From assembly GCA_023333565.1 (NCBI GenBank), contig JAJKFH010000205.1, forward strand, positions 744,001 through 808,000: a stretch of 64,000 nt of DNA, given 5' to 3'. The position numbers were made by a program, and so were the translations under genes. Below the pieces are notes generated by a model that was given only the letters and a program-made list of their open reading frames with translations, ran no database searches and was not told the DNA's origin. Source of the stretch: Puffinus mauretanicus. Lineage: Eukaryota; Chordata; Aves; Procellariiformes; Procellariidae. Shown here one piece after another: positions 51,890-63,274 of this stretch; position 1 is the first letter of the stretch, and the number at the start of each line of letters is the position of its first letter.

Positions 51890-52205
51890 GAGGGATCTCA
51901 TTATCCATGTAGGGAGCAAGAGATAAGAATCTTTTAATAATTGCTGGGAATTTTTTTTATGATGATACGGAATGCCAAATTATGCCTCTCCACTCAATGT
52001 GGATAAAAACCAGCCTCCCACCCCAGCCCCCCTCCTGGCTGTGGCCATTAGGACAGGGAGGGAAAGCAGAGACTAATATGCTTGCCCGGGAGACCAATGC
52101 TGCAAAACTCTATTAAATGCATTTCATAGTGGAAACATGTTTGTTTACAGTGGATGAAAAACTTTGCCAATCCTTTTTACTTAATTATTAATAGGCACAG
52201 CTGTA
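51890..52205. promoter_or_regulatory. Candidate conserved non-coding block
   Basis: A three-part block: AT-rich with TTTTAATAATTGCTGGGAA (51931), then a C-rich stretch (52014-52040), then AT-rich with CTATTAAATGCATTTCATAG (52109), ATGTTTGTTTACAG (52136; forkhead-type TGTTTAC) and TTACTTAATTATTAATAGG (52175). It stops where an ancient repeat fragment begins at about 52207. Function is inferred. Confidence 0.3.
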
Positions 52206-52206
52206 G

Positions 52207-52290
52207 GATTGAGGGCCCAATCCAAACCCCAGTACAGTCAATGGACAAGACTCCTACTGACAAGTAGCCTTTAGATCAAATCCTTTACTG
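52207..52290. repeat. Degraded ancient interspersed repeat
   Basis: ATTGAGGGCCCAATCCAAAC, CAGTACAGTCAATGGACAAG and ACTCCTACTGACAAGTAGCC, followed by TAGATCAAATCC, follow the sauropsid motif 'gattgaggcccaatcctgcaaac ... gaagtcaatggcaaaactcccattgacttcaatggg ... ggatcaggccc'. Word order is kept over about 80 bp, which makes chance unlikely. Confidence 0.55.
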
Positions 52291-53419
52291 ATTTCTTGTT
52301 AAGGAGTGGTCCTGAATTGACACCTTTGGGAAAAGCTAAAGAACATATATTACTTTGGCAAAAGCATTGTTCTCACTCCCTTCCCCTTGTCCCTCTCTCC
52401 AAAACACATCCACTGCAGCCATGAGGAAGGAGCTTTCTAGAAGCCAGAGGTTTGTACGGTTTTTCCCTTCCCTGCAGTGACCCACCTCCTGCGGGCTAAG
52501 CACATCGCAGATTTTGTGCTAGGGACAAGCTGAGTCTATAAGGGACTCATTTTGAGAGACTTGCATCTTCCACATGACCGTACCAAACACAATTCTGGCT
52601 ACTTCTAAAAGCATTGGCATAAAAAAGCAGAGGTAAAGTTGGACAATGTCTCATGCTCATGTGTTACTGCATAATATTTGCTAAAGGCTGAGATACAGAC
52701 ACAATAGCTTATCGAAATCACACTGAGAGCATTAAACCTTTAAGACTCAGGTTTTTCCTCTGCCCAAACTTATGCTGCAAGGAAAGGAGGAAGCAAACCT
52801 CGTGTTTCCACAACCAAATCTGCTCATTTCCTTGAAGTCACTGGGTTAGACTGTACATTAGTGTTGGAAAACACTGTCCAGGGAACTCCGAAACTGTGCT
52901 TATTTCGAAAACTGGCTGCAGGAGTTGTTTTTATGCATCAGATCAGCCTAAGGACTATGTACAACTTATCTATCTCCTCAGCAGGAACAAAATTATAAGG
53001 GTCTCTTCAGCCAACCTTGCCTCTTTTCCCAGTTTCTAGTTGTTCATGAACTATCTTTAATTTTCCAGATGCCTATTTACTATTTGAAATGATTTGGCAA
53101 ATCTCTTCTGTGAAAGGCACTCACAGTTTCCACTTTGCAGGCAAGATTGGAGAAAGGAGGACTGGCAAAATGGAGCTGGCTTTTCTGGATAAAAAGCTCA
53201 TCTTTCTGGCTCCTTAATTAGACTGGTAAAACTTGGGAACGAGCTATATGGGCGCAGATGCTCCCCCAGGATCACAAAAGGGCCTTCTGTGAACATTTTC
53301 TGATATTTACATTTAAGGAAAAACCTCTGTCTCCATAGATATTCCTGCCTGTAAATCCATTCCTTGGCGCACTACTGGGAAGCAAAGTCCATGTGCCCCT
53401 TGGCAGCAGAGTTGTGAGC

Positions 53420-53486
53420 GGTGCAGCGATGTTTGCCGCGGTGCAGCGATGTTTGCCGCGGTGCAGCGATGTTTGCCGTGGTGCAG
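53420..53486. repeat. 20-bp minisatellite, 3.3 copies
   Basis: Unit GGTGCAGCGATGTTTGCCGC is present at 53420, 53440 and 53460, and a fourth partial copy GGTGCAG starts at 53480. Copies 1 and 2 are identical; copy 3 differs only in its last base (T for C, removing a CpG). The unit carries two CpGs. The block gives repeated TSLHR/HRCTAANI-like peptides in minus-strand open frames at 53272-53522, which are artefacts. Near-identity of the units points to recent expansion, so the locus is probably length-polymorphic. Confidence 0.95.
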
Positions 53487-55524
53487 ACACAGCCCGAAAC
53501 TGTGACTCAGGGTACAGCCCACTGGATCAGGAATAGGAACGACTGGAGGGAAGGAAGCACAGAGTAAGTATGCTCACAAGGACAAGGCTGGTGGAGGGAA
53601 ACCCAAAAGACTGGAAAGGAAGAGAAGCAGAGGGCAGGAGCGGCTCGAAAGGGCGCACATTTCCCACGGGAGCCTGTGCGACAAATGCTGAGTGGACAGA
53701 AGGTGTCCCATCCCTGACTCGAGATCGGTGCTGCTGCAGTACAGCCCCTCCTCTTCCTCACAGCTGGAAGGAAAGAGCACGAGGTTTATACATAACACCT
53801 TCTCACATCCATACTGAAGCAGGGGCCAGATACACACTGTTCCTAAGCAGCAGCTGCTCAGTCCTCTTCTAAATTAACAGTGCCTGCATCGATGGGTGAG
53901 AGACTCATATTAACGAATGTCACTCCTTGGGCTGCTGCAGAATAGGTTTCTTTTCAGAAGCAGTTGATTCTATGAAAAGGAGAGAGACAAAACAAAGTGG
54001 GTGGCAGAAGGAAGGCTCAGATGACCAGGTCCCAGGAGAAACCCCAAGACGTGCTAGCTGGGAGCATGGCACAGGCTGCTGCTGCTCAGGAGCCAGGAGG
54101 GAGCATAGAGGGATTAGCCACGTGCTTGTTCTTAACCTTGCAAGGACAGTGCTTCAAAACGTCCTCCTCGTAAAGCTCTGGTAGAAGTTAAAGTCTCAAT
54201 TCTCCACTCTTCCCTCCCCCTTCACCACCACCCCACTATTCCATCCCTCAGAGATATGAAGAAATATCAGCAAAGGCTGCAGTAGATCATGTCAAGCCAA
54301 TATTAAATGCCTCTGATGGAGCTTAGATTAGACCAACCTTCTTAAATGTCTGGATGTTGCCTGCAAACTGAAAGTCCTCATCACTGGGGAGGGAAGGGTC
54401 AAATACCAGCCTTGTGCTTACAAAATGTCTTGAGTTCTTGGTGTCTTGAGACTTATCCTATAAAGTGATGTTTGCAGTGATGTTAATGTTTTTTAACTAA
54501 ATGGAAAAGTGTGTGTATTAACAATGTCACGCGAGGTTCCCTTACTCTACACTTCAAACCAGAGTTAAGTACCCAAATAACATAGTTTCAGGCTTTGAAC
54601 ACAGTTCGGTTGATGCTCATCAACTCAATAGGCAAATTCTATCACTTTTGTAGCTTTGGGCTCCCCACATCTATGCAATTGCTGTATTGCATCACATTTC
54701 ATCCCAGACAGCTGTGGGATGATGTACATCAGCCTTCACTTTTAAAAGTTTCCCTGTCTCCCAATCCTTCTAACTAAGGATTTACTTTCTAATCAAAGAC
54801 CTCATCATGTTAAAACATATGGTGATCTTTTCAACTGGATAAATGATGTCCACTAGGGGCTTGTATGAGACCACTAAATTTACTTTTGCTTTTGAATTAA
54901 ATCACCAAATTTCAGCCTAGGTATTAAAGATGAAAAACTAAAATTCAAAATCTGACACTCCCAAAGCTTCATGCTGGTTGCTCTGTTCTGTTCTCTTCTC
55001 TTCTCTCTCTTGTCCACAGGTTCCTGTTGTCAAGTTGGCAAACGTACACCCAAGCTACTTCGGCCTGAATTTATTTGCAGTGTACCGAGATAAAAGTCCA
55101 GCTGTAATATAATTAGAATTTAGTGGGGTAATAGGCTCCAGATTTTTAAAACTTATTTTCTATTAAAAGGAGACTGACCTCTCTGCTTATTTCTCATAAT
55201 TACAATATGAATTTAAGGTACTGAAAAATTAATAGAACACTGACTCTAGAGACTGAAGTCTCCTACAGAGGCAGACAGACAGCCTGTCCCTGCCGGTGCC
55301 CTCCAGCTGTGACCGTAACCCTACACATGATAACAACTGCTTTACCTTTAGGCAAACTCATTTATTGACCCTTTAAGATGGATGTTAAAAGACCAATTGA
55401 GGCTAATAATGTGTAATGCTTTTTGTGAGCTGGATCCTTGACCATACAGAACAGATTTTAAATTACCCACCTCATTACATGCCACAAAAAAGCCATGGAA
55501 AATTCACCCTCCACTACAGATGAA

Positions 55525-55559
55525 ATATATATAGATAGATAGATAGATATACACACACA
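55525..55559. repeat. (AT)n-(ATAG)n-(AC)n compound microsatellite
   Basis: A short AT run, then about five ATAG units (55531-55549), then ATACACACACA. This compound simple repeat lies about 70 bp before the CR1 tail and is separate from it. Confidence 0.9.
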
Positions 55560-55628
55560 GAGGGAGATCCGCAAGCTGGAAAGTGCAGATACGGTAAAGC
55601 CACCTTTAGCCTATGATGGGTCTGCTTT

Positions 55629-55745
55629 CATAGAATCATAGAATCACAGAATCATTAAGGTTGGAAAAGACCTCTAAGATCATCGAGTCCAACCATCAAC
55701 CCAACACACCATGCCCACTACACCATGTCCCTAAGCACCTCATCT
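55629..55745 (-). mobile_element. CR1 LINE 3' end, younger copy
   Basis: Read on the minus strand this is the terminal part of a CR1 element ending in its octamer microsatellite (plus-strand words CATAGAAT, CATAGAAT, CACAGAAT at 55629-55652). The inner part, on the plus strand, carries AAGGTTGGAAAAGACCTCTA, GATCATCGAGTCCAACC, and CCATGTCCCTAAGCACCTCA, which are standard CR1 3' wording in neoavian birds. Only about 115 bp survive; similarity fades after about 55745, so the copy is severely 5'-truncated, as most CR1 insertions are. It is much less diverged than the copy at 19.4 kb. It is the strongest single clue to the taxonomic source of the window. Confidence 0.93.
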
Positions 55746-57789
55746 GATTTCATGTTTTAGGAGGTTTTGGTAAACATGAGCAGTAAAACCAATCTTCATT
55801 GTCCCCTTTTCTTGCAAGGTACCAAGGGCCAAGGCACATCAGGACAGGCCTTGTAGCCTGGTGCTGGTGTCCGAGCAGGGCTGGGCAGACTGGACCGCGG
55901 TCTGGAGACCTCGCAGCCCACTGCCCCACGGCCTTGAGGTTCTGCAAAGGATCTTGAAGCTGTTCCATTCGCAAGTTCTCACTGCAGCTGTTAATTTGGC
56001 AACAGCAGCCCCGAGAGTCCTGGCCAGGAGAGCCGCAGCCGTGGCTCGGTGTCTATCAGGGAGGATTTCTGCCCGCTGGCTTGCCTGTATTGTGCATCCA
56101 GATCCACTTAGGAAGAAATCTTCTGTTTTCTCTGCCCTCGTTTCACAAATAGGTGTGGTTGTAGCTGGAAGGCAATGGCTGTGTGCTATGAATACAAGAA
56201 AGAGGAGAAGGAAAAGATGACTCCTGTGAGTGGCTTCTGAAGACCGAGACATTACGTCCAGCCACATACCTGTGATGTGTACAAGTAAAACAGATTTATG
56301 TACACATGCATATTTGCTCAAGTGTAGGATGTGATATAATTATAGCCAATTAAATAATTTTTCCTAAGATGCTTTTTAGAAATCAAGTTGTCATCTATTC
56401 AGCAGACTGTCAGTAAACACATCTCTCTCACATACACCATGTTTAACTTCTGCTCAGGTTACATCACTCATACGCACTCCTTGCGGTAATTAATGTTACC
56501 TCTTATCAGTTCCTAGCTTGTCAAAACATCTGCAGACAAACAAAAATATTAATAATTGAGGGAATTATCCTTTACCGATTTGAGACTAAGCCATGAGGGT
56601 TTGTTTCTTTGTTTTTTTACTTAACTACTTCTATATTCACATCTTCTAGAGCTGGGTATGGAGTTACTACGAGCCCAGTCCGGTAAAGCTCATTCATGCC
56701 GGCACCTTCAGGCAAGGGGACAGATCCCATCCAGAATTGAGAGGTTCAACTTTACAAAGCACAAGTTTTGCTTTGCTAGGTGTGCATTCAAATTTGATTG
56801 CTGTTCTTGCACCTCACAGGTGCAAATATATAAATATATATATTCGCTCATTTTGGTTCATAAACATACTTATTTTTGTCTATATATACATACGTGCACG
56901 TCCTGTAAGCGCATACAAGCAAGCCCTGGACCTATGGCCCGACTGATTACAGTTCTGTGGGTTATGTTAGTTCTGGCTCAGTTTTCAGAAGTTATGTCTA
57001 TATTTTCTCCTTGCATTAGGCAGTTCTTTCAGAGGCAGCTAGTGTTGCAGTCATAGATGAATAATGATTTATTGCCTGGGTCCAGAAATGTCAAGTGGAC
57101 AAGTGGTAAGTGCATTTTGTGATACTCATGGTGATGTACCACCAAAAAAATCCAGTGTATAAAGCTGGAAGGCTGTCTTAGTTCCTCTACAACCTGGGCT
57201 TTTTCTCAGCATCTACCAGCTAGACCCATTTTAATCCTTCACAAACAGCTTCTGTCTTTATCCTAAATAAGTCATGGAGCTTAAACAATGTTATTTAACC
57301 TCCCGTGCCCTCTCCCCGTATTTCTACCAGTGCCAAACACCCGTAAATTCATTCCAAAAAGCCACACGTTACCCAACCAATGCTGCCTAAGGAAAGCATT
57401 CAGGAGTGTTTATGGGGCAGCTGAAGTGTAATGATTTAGTAGATGTTTATAAATGTTTATACTGTACAGATTAACATTCCCCAGGGGGCCTGTAATGAAG
57501 AGAGTGCTCCAACTGGAATCAAACCAGCCAGCCTAGGCTGAATGAGCATGAATGAATCCTGCTGGCCTACCCTCACGAGCTGTTTACTCAGTTTGAACGG
57601 ATTTCCTCTACCCATGCTCCTTCAGCATTTTGTTTTGGGAGAGGCAGAAGAGGAGACTGGTCTCAGAAGGAGCACAGTTTGGAAACAAGCTAGAAAATCC
57701 AGCCCATCACTTGGATCGTGGCAATTACTCACAAATTGCACTAGACAAAAGAACAAAGAGCCCAACCCTTCTGCTGTGGAAGTCGAGGC

Positions 57790-57830
57790 TGAAACTCCCA
57801 TTGACTTCAAAGGAAGCTGGGTCTCAGCCT
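57790..57830. repeat. Degraded ancient interspersed repeat fragment
   Basis: AAACTCCCATTGACTTCAAA is almost identical to the core word of the family described at 52.2 kb, followed by GGAAGCTGGGTCTCAGCC. The plus-strand open frame crossing it (57542-57862) is therefore partly repeat-derived and not a gene. Confidence 0.5.
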
Positions 57831-59794
57831 CGGAACACATCTCGCCCAAGTGTAAATACTGAAAATCATGTTGAAGCAACTAAGTCCTGCTATTGGACTA
57901 GGATCAGGGTCTCGGTATTTATAACTTAGAAGTTTCATGTTAGGTCACGATATTTGAAAAACATGACTTCAGATACTGTGATGCGGTGCTGGCGGTTCAC
58001 AGCGATGGCTGGTGAGCTGCATTTTCTAGAAGAAACACTGAACAACAGCGGTGGACAGCTTCACTGAATATCTAGCTGAAGGTGATGGACATCTTTCATC
58101 CAGAGTAAATGAGGGAACAATTTCAATTTGTTCAGTGATGGCTCAAAGAGTAAAAATATTTGCTACTGGTACTGGGATGCATGCAATGGGTTTCAAATTG
58201 CCATGGGTTTAACAACGTGAACACAGAACCCAAAAGGTAAGGCTGGGAACTGATGGATGAAGCTGTGCCTGCCTTGATACCTCAGAAGCAATGAGCAAGC
58301 AAGTTTTAAAAGATGCTAACAGCACGACCCTGGGAAGTATGAGAGAAAGGTCATTTCTTTTGGGCATGGTGCCAGGTGAAAAAAAAAATCAGTCTGTGAA
58401 ATCACAAGTAAGGAAACAAACCCCTCAGGATTTCTGCTGTGGTCAGGAGAGTGAGACTTTTTATAAATGACACATGTATATATTCAGAAAGTGAATCATC
58501 TCAAAGGGGCCAGGAAAGGGTGGGAAGAAAATAGAAAGGATCATGGCATGGCCATAGCCAGCACGGGCCAATAAAGGTGGCCAGAAACACCAAGCAGAGT
58601 GAACTATATCTTCAGGAGGGGGATACCACTGCCAGTGGATTTCTGCAGACTGAGGGCCCACAGTCTTCTTCAAGCTGTGTTTTTTTGCTGATGTGATAAG
58701 ATTTCTCACTTGTCCCCAAATTATTCTACCTCTGGCTCCGATAGCTACATGTCTGCATAGAACAGACAGTAGCATCACACACTACCGGTGTTCTCAAAAT
58801 AAAATATAAAATATTCCTTGCAAACTCTTAAACCACAGCACTGAAGGCGGTCCCACTGAAAATGTCTGCTGTGATTCTGCAGCCTCTCTCTCTAATGGAT
58901 CAGACAGATGTAGAGGGCTCAATACATGAAAGCATTTCTTTCAATGGGTTTCTGAGATGTTTTTAAAGGCTCAAAAATAAGTTTGCTTTGAATCTTGGAT
59001 GGAGACACTGGACAAAGGTAATTTTGTCTGCTGTGGTTTATTTGCCCATCTCACAAAGCTGTCTGAGCTAGTTACAGTGTTTGGCAAACACTCCTGGTAC
59101 AAGTTCTACACTTTAACCCCACTTGGGTCTTTAGACCAGTGGAAAAGACAGATATTTGAAATCTTCTAGAGCGCTGTAACCATCAGGTAATTAGCTGTAG
59201 CAGACTTACAGGGTAGGAAAGACTCACGAGAGCTCTGAAATGAAAGCACAAAATGCCTCCTGGAACTAATTTTAGAGTGGCTTGAAGTATTTAATCCTGC
59301 AAATTATTGCCAGTGAGGAAACATCAAGGTACTGCTGGATCTTAATAGTGGCAAACCAGCAGGAATGGTTCACCCTAAGCTGCCTCCTGCTGATGGCTAA
59401 GCAATCAGACATGCTTTACACCACTCACAAGGTGCAGGGGCAGCTATGTTTTGTTCCCAGTGACTTGCAAAGTGGCCTGGAATTGTTCCTCTCTGCTTTG
59501 TGTCTGCAAAGGATCCTTTATCAGCAAAGCCAAGGCAGCCCTAGTTTGCAAACAGCAGAGAATAAGGAAGAGGAGAATAAACACTGGGGGTACAGCGAGT
59601 GCCCGACCACTGCATCATGCTAGACCCTGCTTCCATGGATGCTCTCCATCCTTCAGAGGGCAGGGAAGGGTTTGTAGAGGGGCACAAGCAGGCAGAGTGC
59701 TTTACTCTTTCCTAACTAGGGTCTGTCTCATTTGGAAAGATGCCTTTCTGATTCCTTGCTCTGCTCATGAGTCCTCATTAATGAAGTTGAGGAG

Positions 59795-59890
59795 ATTGGA
59801 TTTATCCTTTCATCTCTCTAGGAGTCAGATTCTCCATGTATGAAGTGGGGAAGGTAAACGTCAACTTGTGAGGGCTGTTTTTAGGAATAG
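59795..59890 (+). mobile_element. Probable MIR-like relic
   Basis: TTTCATCTCTCTAGGAGTCA, GATTCTCCATGTATGAAGTG and GGGAAGGTAAACGTCAACTT GTGAGGGCTG align in order with the MIR segment 'cctctctgtgcctcagtttccccatctgtaaaatggggataatagtacctacctcatagggctg'. The match is weaker than at 40.0 kb and rests on spacing and word order rather than long identity. Alternative: chance similarity in pyrimidine-rich sequence. Confidence 0.45.
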
Positions 59891-60914
59891 GAAATGGCAG
59901 ATATTGGACTAGAAATCCTTCCTAGGTTCTTAAGCCCAATCTGCTCTCATACAGATCTTCAGATCTACAACCCCCTTCTTTATTTTCATCAGACACCATG
60001 TGAGGGAACTAGGAAACTCCATGTTTCTTCCCACACTGGGAAGCCACTCAAGAATCCTGTTGCTGTGGTGGCTAAAAAACTTCATTTATTTTCCAGACTG
60101 AATTTATTCATAGCCAATTAATACCCATTTGTTCTTGTGCCAAAATATTCTTTTATCTTTAATAAGTAGTCTGTCTAGCTTTGTGAAAGCTATATACTTG
60201 ATTGCTACAGAACCTAAGGAGTTTCCTCTTCCACAAGCCGTAGGAAGAAGTGTTAATAACAGAATGTACTGTAATACCCCATGCAAATTTTGCAGGAGCC
60301 CATCCAGGTGTGTGCAAGAATCTATGTACTAATTTCAAAACTATTTCCACTACCAGCTTTCCCAGCTGGCAAGCATATCTCATCTTTTAAAAACAAAGGA
60401 GAGGCAACAACCTACAACTTAACATTTTCTTGAAAACTGTTTCCCAAATAGTATAAGCTGCAATGTCTCTTCCTCTCCAAAACCCACCAGGCACCAAGAA
60501 GCATCTCATCTACAGAGGTAAGAAATAAGATCCTGCATATTTCTTTGAACAACAAGCATTTTCAAACTCAGATTTTGTTTCTTTTTAGGCACAGGTAACC
60601 TTTTGCACATGCACCATTTATATCTGCAAAACTAAGTGATCAAAATGTTGGAACTAAAGTTAACCATAAAACCTTATTCATCTGCTTTATGATTCACCCT
60701 TTAAATATAGGATTATGTCTTGTTTTCCTCCAGATTCTACCTCAGGATGGACAGTGCTCACTTAATAAGCAGATATTCAATATTTTGTTACAGAGTCATT
60801 ATTCAGCACGTGGCTTAAGGCCTTATTTACCAGACAGCATTCAAAACCTGCTTGGAAGACGCAATCGCTAATTTTCTCGTGAGTTTTTCTAGGGCTCTTA
60901 TCAGTATGGCATAC

Positions 60915-61075
60915 GAGTGCTTCACAATGTTAATTTCTTTTAACAACACCCCGTAAGACGAGAGGATATTATTATTCCTGTTTAACAGATGGGAAACTGA
61001 AACACAAAGAAATTCAGGTCAAAACATTCTGCTAACATTGGGTACCCAAACTGAGATGTCTGGGAATTGATTTCT
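60915..61075 (-). mobile_element. MIR / CORE-SINE-like relic, reverse orientation
   Basis: On the plus strand the run GAGTGCTTCACAATGTTAAT, then AACAACACCCCGTAAGACGA, then ATTATTATTCCTGTTTAACA, then GATGGGAAACTGAAACACAA follows the familiar reverse complement of MIR-type SINEs ('...ACAACCCTATGAGGTAGGTATTATT...CCATTTTACAGATGGGAAACTGAGGCACAGAGAGG...'). The element is therefore inserted on the minus strand. Similarity fades after about 61030, where the tRNA-related part should follow. The copy is old, with substitutions at many positions, and has no coding capacity. Confidence 0.75.
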
Positions 61076-61559
61076 CAGAATGTTTAACGTTGTACAGCAT
61101 CATATGTCAGGAGAAATACCACTGACAACGTATTCCACAAATGGGAACACAGAAAACAAAATAAAATTAATAGCCAGTTACGAAGAATTTCATTTAAATC
61201 GACTTCTATAAGACTGGATGAGAGTTTTGCACTGTTCAGATGCCTTAGCCATGAGGTGCCCCATTTTCTTTTCAATCCTCTGCCTCTTACTACACTTCTC
61301 CCAGCTTCTGTACCAAATACAGGCAAAGTCCAAATACAGACACCAGCCTCCTCCTCCACCCAGCCGTGACTCATCTCCTGAGCTGCTCCACCTTCTGAAC
61401 CGAATAAGACCAGGGTCCTCCACTAAATATAGTACATGGTCATGTAATTGAAGACTATACCACACACATGTACAAAAGGGAGCCAAATAAACACTATGCA
61501 GGAATGATTTCCCGATACCCTTCTCTAAATAATAAGCTTTTAAAGGAGAACACTGTCTC

Positions 61560-61712
61560 CATTATATATGCATAAATATTAAAAAAAATAAATTTTTATA
61601 TATAACCCACATATATATTTATATGTACGCATATAAGATAAATGTAATATATAGGATAAAATCGTTATGATGTAAGTGTAATAATATAAATTTGTATATA
61701 TTTATATTCTTG
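61560..61712. repeat. AT-rich low-complexity region
   Basis: About 150 bp dominated by TATA, ATAA and TTTATA words, with ACATATATATTTATATGTAC near 61608 as an imperfect inverted repeat. No gene-like content. Confidence 0.75.
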
Positions 61713-62473
61713 CTCCTGAGTCATATCAGCTGAAATTTTCCAAAAACTGGAAAAGGTACCTGGCATGGAATACTAAGCCCAAGTGATTAAAGTTTTCAAG
61801 TTGAAATTAAAGGTGATCAAAATCTGCCTCCAGATCTCAGTTCAGCATTTTGCCTGTGTCTTTCTGTTTCAGGGAATCAGGATATATGTGCTCGCGTGAA
61901 TTTTGTAACGTTCACTGCTGAAGGAAAACACAGAAGCAGCACTCCAAATTTCCACTATGCAGGAAATTAAGTTATTTCATAATTTCATTTCATTCTGAAT
62001 CGGGAGAACACCTATGCCTCCCTTGCCTCAAACTTCCAAATTCCCCTCGAAATTTTATTTGTGTTGGGTTTAAATTGTTCTAAATAAATCAACCAGAGCT
62101 GATACCAACATGGGAAATTTCAATGTGAATGTTCGGTTTGACAGAGTTACAAGGAAATAAAGAAGCTTGGAAAGTTTCAAGCGATCCTAGTTACAGGTAC
62201 ATCACCAGCTATTTCTAAAATACCGCTGTAGTAAAATATAACTTCTGTAATAAAAAACTTATTAAATGTGCTATGTGTTATTTACAACGCAGTGATACCA
62301 GGGAAGGTATCCTCGTTTTCCAGATACTTTTACTACCTCTCCCACTTCGACACAGCAGAGCGAGGAGTGGAGCCCTGTTCTCCCCTCATCCTGCCTTGTT
62401 TCATACATTTGGGAAAAAAGACCCAAATCCCAACCCTTTTAATCTAAAGGAACCGCCACTAACCTGTGAAAGA

Positions 62474-62580
62474 AGGCGCGGCGGTGCCGAGTTTCCCGTG
62501 CAGAGGGAGCAACCCGCGGGCAGCGCCGTGCCAGGCCAGCAGCCCTGCAGCTCCCAGCACCGGCCACCGCACTTGCGGGC
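62474..62580. other. Small CpG-rich patch
   Basis: About twelve CpG dinucleotides occur within roughly 107 bp (GGCGCGGCGGTGCCG, CCCGCGGGCAGCGCCG, CACCGGCCACCG), against a CpG-poor surrounding. It is too short to be a standard CpG island. It could be a minor promoter, a remnant of a GC-rich repeat, or a local drift effect. No TATA box, initiator or downstream coding exon can be assigned to it from the window alone. Confidence 0.5.
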
Positions 62581-63274
62581 AGATACAGGGAACTTTTAAG
62601 AGGTGAAACTAGGGTTTGGGCTAACCAGGCATTAGATGCCATGGAAAGCTGGACAGTTTGGCCATTTCACTGATTGATAGTTTGTTCTTTTGTGTTTTCT
62701 TATCAAGGGGATGTGTAGAGAGCAAAATGTAACTTGACGCAGATGCCTTTGAAGGATGCCCTGGGGCTTGCTGTGAACCTGGGCTTCTCCTAGTTCACAA
62801 AGGATTAGTCAGAAGAACTGCATGAGAACTGTTCGATCAAAAAAACCCTATGTCAGGATCTTCTATTTTGAAGGGAGGTGAGAAATCGGAATTAAATACT
62901 CAGCTGAGAACGGCTCTTTCCGTAATGCTCGGGCAGTGGAAACCGCTCAGCCCCACAGCTGCCAGCAGCCAGCGAGGAATTCCCCTGTCATGAGGGCCAT
63001 GACTCAGGCCTGCCCCTGCTGCTTCTCTCCCTCAGATGTAGGGGCCGTACTTGTGGTCTGGGACGTGTCAGGAGAAAGGACCTGGCAGAGCTCGCCTCTG
63101 TTACACAACCTCTCCGTTCCTGCCCAGAGGCACGGTCCACCCAGGGCAGGGAGCCGCTGCAGGTGACACGAGCTGGAAGATCCTTTCGCAGCTGATATTG
63201 CTTCTCTCCCTTCATTTTCCCTATTTCTCTGCTCCTCTGGAATAATCGGAGTAACTCGGTCAGCTCCCAAGCAA

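Larger units (their letters stand above)
52291..62473. other. Non-coding stretch with repeats, no gene recognised
   Basis: Holds the 20-bp minisatellite (53.4 kb), a compound microsatellite (55.5 kb), the younger CR1 (55.6 kb), MIR-like relics (59.8 and 60.9 kb) and an AT-rich tract (61.6 kb). A GC-richer zone at 55840-56130 yields overlapping frames on both strands (119 plus, 160 minus codons) without a recognisable product. A candidate acceptor with a short open frame at 55020-55112 is discussed as a finding. Confidence 0.65.

Noticed and set aside
53272..53522. Minus-strand frames with repeated peptide units
   Set aside because: The peptide repeats are produced by the 20-bp minisatellite read in successive frames; not a repeat protein.
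54850..54860. CTCF-like word CCACTAGGGGC, and CCACCAGGGAAGGG at 40154
   Set aside because: Both lack the full GGGGGC core and the downstream part of the consensus; too weak to call an insulator.
55839..56321. 160-codon minus-strand frame opposite a 119-codon plus-strand frame
   Set aside because: Mutually antisense frames in a GC-richer patch, with no family match by eye and no splice signals.
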